A stretch of DNA of 20,771 bases from Bacteroidales bacterium (GTDB taxonomy: Bacteria > Bacteroidota > Bacteroidia > Bacteroidales > F082), in assembly GCA_017651645.1 (NCBI GenBank), contig JAGCCO010000111.1, positions 1-20,771 of the forward strand. The letters are read 5' to 3'. The notes beneath the pieces are model-generated. The model made no database searches, had not been told where the DNA came from, and saw only the letters and a list, made by a program, of their open reading frames with translations. Below are positions 6,495-13,004 of this stretch, in pieces (position 1 is the first letter of the stretch; each line of letters opens with the position of its first letter). The position numbers and the translations under genes are program-made.

Positions 6495-7768
6495 AGAACA
6501 AACTGCATCGTGCTTCGGCTCCCTTGTTTCACCAGGATCTTCTTGCCCTTGATGAAGTCATTCTCCAAGCCATCTTGATAGTGCCTAATGGTAAACAACT
6601 GCAAGCCTTCATTGTATTTGATGCTGAAACTGTCTTTTAGGCAAGCCATCAATTGCTTCAGTTTGGCCTTGTCGCTGTCGAAACAGAAAGAGAGCATCAG
6701 CGCGGAGGTTTGGATCATGTTGGCATGGATGCGCAAGTCGACGCAAGCAGTGAAGATAGTCTTCAGGTTGCGCTCGTCCATGAAGGAGTAGTCGCGCGGC
6801 GAGATAGAGACCAGCGTCTGGTTGTCCTTGACGATATAGGAAGGGATGCTTTCGTCGGCTTTTTTGTGTGCGCTGTCGATGAGGGTGGGTTCATGGTCAG
6901 GATGGAGGAACGATTGTACCTTCAATGTTATCCCCTTGTTCTGCAATGGCTTAATGGTCTTGGGGTGGATGATGGTGGCACCATAGAAGGCCAACTCAAT
7001 GGCTTCGGAGTAGGGGATGTGCGGTAACTGAACTGTGTCGGCAAAACGTTTCGGGTCAGCATTGAGCAAGCCATCCACGTCCTTCCAGATGGTTACCTCC
7101 TCGGCATCGAGGCAGTTGGCGAAAATGGCCGCGGTGAAATCGGAGCCTTCGCGACCAAGGGTGACGCTGTGTTTGCCATCGACAGTGCCGCCGATGAAGC
7201 CCTGTGTCAGGCATACGATACCCCGAATGTGCTCATCGTTCAACTTGCTGATTCTGAGTCGCGTTTCGTCCCAGTCGGGGTTGGCGGCGCGGTAGTGGGT
7301 CTCGTCCTCAGCGATGACATATTGTCGGGCATCAAGCCAGCGCGTGGGAATGTCGCGTTTGCTGAGGTATTCGTGGATGATGCTGGTCGAGATGAGCTCG
7401 CCATAGCACACAGTTTGGTCGTATTGGCAGTCGTAGGGGTCTCCGGTCTTTTGCAGCTTCTCCCAAAGCTCGATGAAAAGGCCGGCGATATTCTCGTCAA
7501 ATCTCGGGTCGGTGTTGCCGTCGAACAAACCTTGGATGATACCATCATGGTAGGCGATGACCTCATGTAGGGCATCCATGCCAAGTTGTCCGTTATGTTC
7601 GCGGAAATTGGCCAATGCTTTTTCGAGGGCGTTGGTCGTCTTGCCCATGGCTGAGACCACCAAAAGGATGTCCTCGTCCTTATGCTGACTCACGATGTCG
7701 GCCAGGTTGCGCACGGCATCGGCATCTTTCACCGAGGCACCACCAAATTTGTATATTTTTTTGATCAT
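6488..7768 (-). CDS. aspartate kinase (monofunctional, with C-terminal ACT region)
   Basis: Aspartate kinase phosphorylates L-aspartate with ATP, the first step toward lysine, threonine, methionine and diaminopimelate. From the ATG at 7766-7768 the protein has 426 residues. This start is preferred over the in-frame ATG at 7790-7792 because it begins MIKKIYKFGGASV, as in the family, and has GGAG upstream. Family motifs are KFGGASV (7-13, the nucleotide-binding KFGGTSV variant), CYGELIST (121-128), TLGREGSDFTAA (203-214), KDVDGLLNADPK (229-240) and AFYGATIIHPKTI (260-272). Residues from ~314 form the regulatory ACT region, which is weakly conserved by eye, so I cannot predict which amino acid inhibits it. 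No homoserine dehydrogenase domain is fused. The gene stands alone, divergent from the moxR operon, and ends inside a 48-bp palindrome. Confidence 0.92.
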   Translation of the reverse strand: MIKKIYKFGGASVKDADAVRNLADIVSQHKDEDILLVVSAMGKTTNALEKALANFREHNGQLGMDALHEVIAYHDGIIQGLFDGNTDPRFDENIAGLFIELWEKLQKTGDPYDCQYDQTVCYGELISTSIIHEYLSKRDIPTRWLDARQYVIAEDETHYRAANPDWDETRLRISKLNDEHIRGIVCLTQGFIGGTVDGKHSVTLGREGSDFTAAIFANCLDAEEVTIWKDVDGLLNADPKRFADTVQLPHIPYSEAIELAFYGATIIHPKTIKPLQNKGITLKVQSFLHPDHEPTLIDSAHKKADESIPSYIVKDNQTLVSISPRDYSFMDERNLKTIFTACVDLRIHANMIQTSALMLSFCFDSDKAKLKQLMACLKDSFSIKYNEGLQLFTIRHYQDGLENDFIKGKKILVKQGSRSTMQFVLS

Positions 7769-7789
7769 TCTCGCTCCAATTTGAGAATG

Positions 7790-7797
7790 CAAAAATA
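7790..7797 (-). promoter_or_regulatory. putative -7 box for the aspartate kinase gene
   Basis: The minus strand reads TATTTTTG, a match to TAnnTTTG, about 22 nt upstream of the preferred ATG at 7768. If it is used, the in-frame ATG at 7790-7792 would lie at or before the transcription start, which supports the shorter protein. No convincing -33 box is seen. Confidence 0.3.
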
Positions 7798-7849
7798 TGA
7801 AAAAGCCGCAATAAATTTATTAAATAGGAGTTATTTACTCCGAAACGGC

Positions 7850-7857
7850 TAAATTTG
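7850..7857 (+). promoter_or_regulatory. putative -7 box of the moxR/bat operon
   Basis: TAAATTTG is an exact match to TAnnTTTG. With this box, transcription would start near 7864 and give a leader of ~100 nt that contains two stem-loops before the moxR ATG at 7965. Confidence 0.45.
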
Positions 7858-7872
7858 CACGCTTTTTGACGG

Positions 7873-7927
7873 AGGGGAAAAGTCCCGAAAGGACGCCCCG
7901 ATTACATGCAGGGAATTCATTCCCTGC
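7873..7927 (+). promoter_or_regulatory. two-hairpin leader upstream of moxR
   Basis: The first hairpin has GTCC (7882-7885) pairing with GGAC (7891-7894) around CGAAA, with an outer GGGG/CCCC pairing (7873-7876 with 7896-7899). The second is the perfect inverted repeat GCAGGGAAT-TC-ATTCCCTGC (7908-7927). Both fall in the predicted 5' leader of the operon, 37 nt before the start codon. They may be repeat elements or part of a regulatory leader; no known riboswitch class is recognised. Confidence 0.45.
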
Positions 7928-7964
7928 GCCAAACCAAGCAAAGAACAACTAAACAACTGACAAA

Positions 7965-8957
7965 ATGATAGAAACTGACATTCGTGAACTGAACGAAAAA
8001 ATCCAAAGAGAAAGTCAATTCCTCGACCTCATCAACCTTGAAATGAACAAGGTCATCGTTGGACAAAAACAGATGACCGAACGCCTGCTGATCGGCCTGC
8101 TGGCCAATGGCCACATCCTCCTTGAAGGTGTGCCGGGTCTGGCCAAGACCTTGGCCATCAAGTCCATGGCAAGCGCCATCGATGCCAACTTCGCCCGTAT
8201 CCAATTCACTCCCGACCTGCTGCCCGCCGACCTCATCGGCACGCTGATTTACAGCCAGAAGAAAGAGGAGTTTGTGGTGCGCCGCGGCCCCATCTTCGCC
8301 AATTTCGTCCTGGCAGATGAAATCAACCGTTCGCCCGCTAAGGTACAGAGCGCCTTGCTCGAAGCCATGCAGGAGCATCAGGTGACCATTGGCGACGAGA
8401 CCTTCCAACTGCCGGATCCCTTCCTCGTTATGGCCACGCAGAACCCCATCGAGCAGGAAGGCACCTATCCGCTGCCTGAGGCCCAGGTGGACCGTTTCAT
8501 GCTGAAGGTGGTCATCAACTACCCCAAGAAAGAAGAGGAGAAGCTGATTCTGCGTCAGCAGATTGCCAGCGCTGGTGCCAAGATTAACGCTGTGGTGAAG
8601 CCTGAGGACATCATTCGCGCCCGCGAGGTGTGCCGCGAGATTTACCTCGACGAGAAGATTGAGAACTACATCACCGACATCGTCTTCGCCTCACGTTATC
8701 CTTCGGATTACAAGCTGAAGAAGTTCGCCAACATGATCAGCTACGGCGGTTCGCCGCGTGCTACCATCAACCTGGCACTTGCTGCCAAGGCCTATGCCTT
8801 CATCAAGCACCGTGGCTACGTCATCCCCGAAGACATCCGTGCCGTGGCCCCCGACGTGCTGCGCCACCGTATTGGATTGACCTACGAGGCTGAAGCCGAG
8901 AATATCACCACCGAAGAAATCATCAACGAAATCCTGAATACCATCGAGGTGCCGTAA
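7965..8957 (+). CDS. MoxR-family AAA+ ATPase
   Basis: The protein has 330 residues, usual for MoxR. Walker A is GVPGLAKT (55-62), Walker B is VLADEIN (115-121), sensor 1 is ATQNP (157-161), and the family-typical LPEAQVDRF follows at 170-178, with a C-terminal lid domain (from ~235, containing GGSPRATINLALAAKAYA). MoxR ATPases act as chaperone-like remodelers for VWA-domain partners, and here the gene heads an operon with a DUF58 gene and the VWA genes batA and batB, the usual Bacteroidetes arrangement. It is cytoplasmic. No strong ribosome-binding site precedes the ATG, which is normal for this phylum. The gap to the next gene is 53 bp and holds a small palindrome. Confidence 0.95.
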   Translation: MIETDIRELNEKIQRESQFLDLINLEMNKVIVGQKQMTERLLIGLLANGHILLEGVPGLAKTLAIKSMASAIDANFARIQFTPDLLPADLIGTLIYSQKKEEFVVRRGPIFANFVLADEINRSPAKVQSALLEAMQEHQVTIGDETFQLPDPFLVMATQNPIEQEGTYPLPEAQVDRFMLKVVINYPKKEEEKLILRQQIASAGAKINAVVKPEDIIRAREVCREIYLDEKIENYITDIVFASRYPSDYKLKKFANMISYGGSPRATINLALAAKAYAFIKHRGYVIPEDIRAVAPDVLRHRIGLTYEAEAENITTEEIINEILNTIEVP

Positions 8958-8978
8958 TTAGTTGAGAGTTTAGAGTAG

Positions 8979-9000
8979 GGGCAGACCTGCGTTTCTGCCC
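8979..9000. repeat. GGGCAGA palindrome between moxR and the DUF58 gene
   Basis: GGGCAGA (8979-8985) and TCTGCCC (8994-9000) are perfect inverted arms around the 8-nt loop CCTGCGTT, 10 nt before the ATG at 9011. There is no T tract after the stem, so it is not an evident terminator. Its look is that of a dispersed extragenic palindrome, and it sits in the only sizeable gap of the operon. Confidence 0.55.
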
Positions 9001-9010
9001 ATTCAAAGAA

Positions 9011-9889
9011 ATGGAATCAACAGAAATATTCAAAAAGGTTAGAAAAATCGAGATCAAGACGCGAGGCCTCTCGAACCATATTTTCTCGGGGCAGTACCAC
9101 AGCGCCTTCAAGGGGCGTGGTATGACCTTCAGCGAGGTGCGTGAGTATGAGTACGGCGACGACATCCGCAACATCGACTGGAACGTCACCGCCCGTTTCA
9201 ACAAGCCTTTCGTCAAGATCTTCGAGGAAGAGCGTGAGATGACGGTAATGTTGCTCATCGACGTGTCGGGTTCCAACGATTTCGGCTCGCAGACGCAGTC
9301 GAAGCGTGACCTGACTGCCGAGCTGGCTGCCGTTTTGGCATTCTCTGCCATCCAGAACAACGATAAGGTCGGTGTGATTTTCTTCAGCAGCAAGATCGAG
9401 AAGTTTATTCCGCCGAAGAAAGGCAGCTCGCATATCCTCCGCATCATCCGAGAGATCGTCGACTTCAAGCCGACGGAACGCGGTACCGACATCGGCGAGG
9501 GCCTGCGCTTCCTGACCTCTGCCATCAAGCGCCGCACCACCGCCTTTCTGATCTCCGACTTCATGACGGACAAGAGTTTCGAGAAGGAGATGCAGATTGC
9601 CGCTAACAAGCACGACTTGGTGGCGCTGCGCATCACCGACCGCCGCGAGATGGACATTCCCAAGGTGGGTTTGGTGAAGTTCCGCGACTCGGAGACAGGC
9701 AAGGAACGCTGGGTGGACACGTCGAGCCGCGCCTGGCATGACGCCTACCAGCAGATGATACAGTACAAATCGGCAGAGCTGAACCGTGAATTTACCAAAC
9801 ACGGCATCGACAACTCGCTGATTTACACCGATGAAGACTATGTTAGACCTTTGATGCAACTCTTTAAGAAAAGGGAGGCAAGAAGATGA
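9011..9889 (+). CDS. DUF58 domain protein (VWA-like), partner of MoxR
   Basis: The protein has 292 residues with no signal peptide or membrane segment. The DUF58 signature is at 33-62 (FKGRGMTFSEVREYEYGDDI, then RNIDWNVTARF just after). A VWA-like MIDAS follows: DVSGSN (84-89), Thr in RGTDIGEG (around 159) and ISDF (181-184) in the place of the usual TDG strand. DUF58 proteins accompany MoxR ATPases and are thought to be among their partners. The stop overlaps the next start as ATGA at 9886-9889, so the two are translationally coupled. GGGAGG at 9873-9878, inside the end of this gene, is a Shine-Dalgarno-like site for the next one. Confidence 0.92.
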   Translation: MESTEIFKKVRKIEIKTRGLSNHIFSGQYHSAFKGRGMTFSEVREYEYGDDIRNIDWNVTARFNKPFVKIFEEEREMTVMLLIDVSGSNDFGSQTQSKRDLTAELAAVLAFSAIQNNDKVGVIFFSSKIEKFIPPKKGSSHILRIIREIVDFKPTERGTDIGEGLRFLTSAIKRRTTAFLISDFMTDKSFEKEMQIAANKHDLVALRITDRREMDIPKVGLVKFRDSETGKERWVDTSSRAWHDAYQQMIQYKSAELNREFTKHGIDNSLIYTDEDYVRPLMQLFKKREARR

Positions 9890-10953
9890 AGAAATATGTT
9901 TTGATATTGATGGCGACGTTCGCCCTGATGGGTGCCCTGACGGCGCAAAACGTGGAGGTTGAAGGCAAGGTCAACGACACGAAAGTGCAGGTGGGCAAGC
10001 CTTTTACCCTCGATTTGAGCCTCAAGGTACCCTATGGCTGGTTCGTGGAATGGAACGATTTCGCCATCGACACGCTGTCGGAGCAACTCGACATTATCAA
10101 GCGTAGCGAGGTGGAACGCATCGCCGACGCGGATAGCAATGTCATTGTGAAGCAGCAGCTGACTTTGATGACTTTCGACACAGGGCAAATCCAAGTGCCG
10201 CCCGTCGCTTTGACCTATGCCAAATCGTTCGACGACCCGGACCGCCTGAAAGCCTATACAGATCCCATCAATCTTTATTCGACCACCATTACCGTTGACA
10301 CCACCATGGCTTACAAACCCATCGTAGAACCCATTGCTGCACCCGTTCAAATGAAAGAGGTGTTTCCCTGGATTCTTGCCGTGCTACTGTTGGCATTGGC
10401 CGTGTTCGGCATTTGGTATTGGCGTAAACACCGCAAACCAAAAGTGGATGCCGATGGTAACATCATACGTGGGCCTGTCATTCCGCCATACGACAAGGCA
10501 GTGGGCGACTTGGAGAACTTACGTCAGCAGAAGCTCTGGCAGTCGGGAAAAGTGAAGGAATACTTCTCCTCCTTGACAGACATTGCCCGCGAATACATCG
10601 AAGGTCAGTTCGGCGTGAATGCCGTCGAGATGACTACCGATGACATCTTGGAGGAGGTCAAGCCGCTGCATTTCTCGCAAGAGACCTACAACAAACTGAA
10701 AGAGACCATGGAAGTCGCTGACTTGGTGAAGTTCGCCAAGTATTCGGCAGCCAGTTTGGAGAGCGAAAACGCCATGAACAGCATGACGGACTTCGTCAAC
10801 GAAAGCTATGCGCAGTATCAAAAGACATTGTCATCGTCTGCGTCCCCGCAGACGAATGAGACATTCTCGCCATCTGCGTCCTCACAGAAGGAAAGTGCTG
10901 ACTGCGAGACGCAGTCAGCGACAATGAGAAAGGAGGACCAGACAAATGTTTGA
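9886..10953 (+). CDS. membrane-anchored bat-operon protein preceding BatA (no established name)
   Basis: The protein has 355 residues: signal peptide 1-21 (ending LTAQ), a beta-rich outer domain ~22-155, a membrane segment at ~161-178 (PWILAVLLLALAVFGIWYW) and a cytoplasmic helical domain ~195-312. The cytoplasmic part resembles the end of BatD: REYIEGQFGVNAVEMTTDDI and then VADLVKFAKYSAAS, against WGYIADKLGIERSKLSMDTV and then CEFARFAPGSA. A gene of this layout is commonly found between the DUF58 gene and batA. The last ~40 residues (from nt 10831) are Ser/Gln/Thr-rich and are encoded by three palindromic units in a row, so they look like an added tail. Its 3' end overlaps batA by 8 nt and carries the batA ribosome-binding site. 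Confidence 0.85.
   Translation: MKKYVLILMATFALMGALTAQNVEVEGKVNDTKVQVGKPFTLDLSLKVPYGWFVEWNDFAIDTLSEQLDIIKRSEVERIADADSNVIVKQQLTLMTFDTGQIQVPPVALTYAKSFDDPDRLKAYTDPINLYSTTITVDTTMAYKPIVEPIAAPVQMKEVFPWILAVLLLALAVFGIWYWRKHRKPKVDADGNIIRGPVIPPYDKAVGDLENLRQQKLWQSGKVKEYFSSLTDIAREYIEGQFGVNAVEMTTDDILEEVKPLHFSQETYNKLKETMEVADLVKFAKYSAASLESENAMNSMTDFVNESYAQYQKTLSSSASPQTNETFSPSASSQKESADCETQSATMRKEDQTNV
10829..10919. repeat. three consecutive palindromic units at the 3' end of the pre-batA gene
   Basis: Unit 1 is TCGTCTGCG-TCCC-CGCAGACGA (10834-10855), extended by imperfect pairing to 10829-10863. Unit 2 (~10870-10895) is a decayed copy that keeps TCTGCGTCC. Unit 3 is GCTGACTGC-GAGAC-GCAGTCAGC (10897-10919). 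All are translated, giving a low-complexity tail. Unit 3 ends 11 nt before the AGGAGG that serves batA. Confidence 0.7.
10931..10936 (+). promoter_or_regulatory. strong Shine-Dalgarno site of batA
   Basis: AGGAGG, 9 nt before the batA ATG at 10946, is a full match to the anti-Shine-Dalgarno core. Such sites are uncommon in Bacteroidetes, which adds weight to the chosen start. It lies inside the coding sequence of the preceding gene. Confidence 0.65.
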
Positions 10954-11947
10954 AAACATTGAATTTGCGAATCCTAAGCTGCTTTGGTTCTTGCTCTTGG
11001 TGCCTTTGGCCATCATTTGGTACGTACTGCGCCACAAGAAGCAGGAAGCCTCGGTGACTTTCTCTGACCTGAAGGGAATGGTTAAACTGCCAAAGACATG
11101 GAAAGCATGGCTGCGTCATCTACTCTTTGCTTTGAAAATGGCGGCCTTGGCCTTGCTCATCGTAGCCTTGGCGCGTCCTCAGAGTTCGTCGACTAATTCG
11201 ACTTCGAACATAGAAGGCATTGACATCGTGATGACCATGGACGTCTCAGGTTCCATGTTGGCCCGCGACCTCAAGCCCGACCGTTTGACGGCAGCCAAAA
11301 ATGTGGCATCCGACTTCGTGAAAGGTCGTCCCGGCGACCGCATGGGTTTGGTCATCTTCTCTGGAGAGACTTTCACCCAGGTGCCATTGACTACCGACCA
11401 TGGCGTGATGCTCAACATGTTAGCCGAGATGAAAAACGGCCTCATTGACGACGGTACAGCCATTGGCGACGGTCTGGCGACGGCCATCAGCCGACTGAAG
11501 GACAGCGAAGCCATCTCGAAGGTCGTCATCCTTCTTACTGATGGAATGAACAACGCTGGATCTGTCGATCCGTACACGGCAGCCGAGATTGCCAAATTGT
11601 ATGGTATCCGCGTCTACACCATCGGCGTGGGTACCTATGGTACAGCACCCTACCCGATGCAGAACCCCTTTGGCGGTACGGTCTATCAACAAATCAAGGT
11701 TGAAATAGACGAGAAGTTGCTGACTACTATCGCCAACTCGACAGGAGGCAAATACTTCCGTGCCAACAACAACCAGAAGTTGGATGAAATCTATCAGGAA
11801 ATCGACAGCTTGGAGCGTTCCAAGATCGAAGTGACGGAGTTTCGCCGCCTCCACGAGGAGTTCTATCCTTTGGTGGCTTGTGCTTTGGCACTGCTTTTGC
11901 TCGAATTCCTTTTGCGTAAAACCATTTTCAGAACTTTAACCGATTAA
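10946..11947 (+). CDS. batA: BatA, membrane-anchored VWA domain protein
   Basis: The protein has 333 residues. Two membrane segments are near the N-terminus (~10-28, LLWFLLLVPLAIIWYVL, and ~57-76, HLLFALKMAALALLIVALA), followed by a VWA domain and a third membrane segment at ~303-322. The metal-ion-dependent adhesion site is complete: D99-x-S101-x-S103 (DVSGSM), T171 in DDGTAIG, and D199 in LLTDG, so it should bind a divalent metal and a partner protein. BatA belongs to the Bacteroides aerotolerance set; the VWA domain likely sits in the periplasm. It starts within the end of the preceding gene with a strong ribosome-binding site, and batB follows after 4 nt. Confidence 0.95.
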   Translation: MFENIEFANPKLLWFLLLVPLAIIWYVLRHKKQEASVTFSDLKGMVKLPKTWKAWLRHLLFALKMAALALLIVALARPQSSSTNSTSNIEGIDIVMTMDVSGSMLARDLKPDRLTAAKNVASDFVKGRPGDRMGLVIFSGETFTQVPLTTDHGVMLNMLAEMKNGLIDDGTAIGDGLATAISRLKDSEAISKVVILLTDGMNNAGSVDPYTAAEIAKLYGIRVYTIGVGTYGTAPYPMQNPFGGTVYQQIKVEIDEKLLTTIANSTGGKYFRANNNQKLDEIYQEIDSLERSKIEVTEFRRLHEEFYPLVACALALLLLEFLLRKTIFRTLTD

Positions 11948-11951
11948 AGCC

Positions 11952-13004
11952 ATGGAAAGTGTATTGCGATTTGAACACCCCGAGTACCTTTACTGGTTGA
12001 TTGTCATCCCAGTATTGGTCATCATTTATATCCTTTTCCGCCTCGGTCAAAAGCGCCGTTTCGAGCGTTTCGCCCATATCGAGATGCGTGAGCAGTTGGT
12101 GCCGGGTTTTTCCAACCGTCGTGCCAATTTCAAGTTCGTCATCTTTCTGCTTATTATTGCCTGCGCCATCTTGGCTTTGGCTAACTTACAGAGCGGCAGC
12201 AAGATGGAAGAGGTAAAACGCGAAGGCATTGACCTTTATTTGGCAGTCGATGTTTCCAACTCCATGAATGCTGAGGATATTGTTCCGAGTCGTTTGGAAC
12301 GCTCAAAGCAGGCTATCAACAAGCTTATTAGTGAGATGAAAGGTGACCGTATCGGCGTCATTGTCTTTGCTGACAAAGCTTTTGTTCAACTGCCCATCAC
12401 CACCGACTATTCGGCGGCGAAGATGTTCCTCTCGACTATCAACACGAGTCTTGTCGCCTCACAGGGTACAGCCATTGCCGAAGCCATCAATTTGGCGTTG
12501 AAATCGTTCCCCGATGAAGCCCACAGCCGTGCCATCGTCATCATCTCCGACGGTGAAGACCACGAGAATGATGCCGCGGTAAAAGCCGCACAAGAAGCGG
12601 CTAAACAAGGTGTGCATATCTATACCATAGGTATGGGTCTCGCCGAAGGTGCCCCGATTCCGGAATATAACCAGTATGGTCATCAGACAGGCTACAGGAA
12701 GGACCGTAATGGCAACACCATCATTACACGTCTTGATGAGCAGATGCTGCAAAAGATTGCGGCGGCGGGCAATGGCATTTATGTACGCGCAAGCAATTCC
12801 AATGTGGGTTTGGAGAAGATTTATGATGACATCAATAAACTCGACAAAACAGAAATCGACGCCAAGGTTTTCACCGATTATGAGGATCAGTTCCAATGGT
12901 TTGTGGCAGCTGCCATCATTCTTTTGTTGATAGAAATCTTCATTTCTTCAGGGAAGAGGGGATGGGAGAAAAAGTTTAACATTTTTGATAAGAAAGATGA
13001 ATAG
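11952..13004 (+). CDS. batB: BatB, membrane-anchored VWA domain protein
   Basis: The protein has 350 residues and the same design as BatA: N-terminal membrane segments at ~13-30 and ~61-78, a VWA domain, and a C-terminal membrane segment near 311-330. The MIDAS residues are D100, S102 and S104 (DVSNSM), T173 (QGTAIAE) and D200 (IISDGEDHEND), all present. The pairing of two VWA proteins side by side suggests they form a heteromeric unit with the TPR proteins BatC and BatE; this is inference from the conserved gene order. Its end overlaps the start of batC by 8 nt. Confidence 0.95.
   Translation: MESVLRFEHPEYLYWLIVIPVLVIIYILFRLGQKRRFERFAHIEMREQLVPGFSNRRANFKFVIFLLIIACAILALANLQSGSKMEEVKREGIDLYLAVDVSNSMNAEDIVPSRLERSKQAINKLISEMKGDRIGVIVFADKAFVQLPITTDYSAAKMFLSTINTSLVASQGTAIAEAINLALKSFPDEAHSRAIVIISDGEDHENDAAVKAAQEAAKQGVHIYTIGMGLAEGAPIPEYNQYGHQTGYRKDRNGNTIITRLDEQMLQKIAAAGNGIYVRASNSNVGLEKIYDDINKLDKTEIDAKVFTDYEDQFQWFVAAAIILLLIEIFISSGKRGWEKKFNIFDKKDE

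Noticed and set aside
9017..9859. 280-codon open frame on the - strand
   Set aside because: Antisense to the DUF58 gene, which has full family motifs on the + strand.
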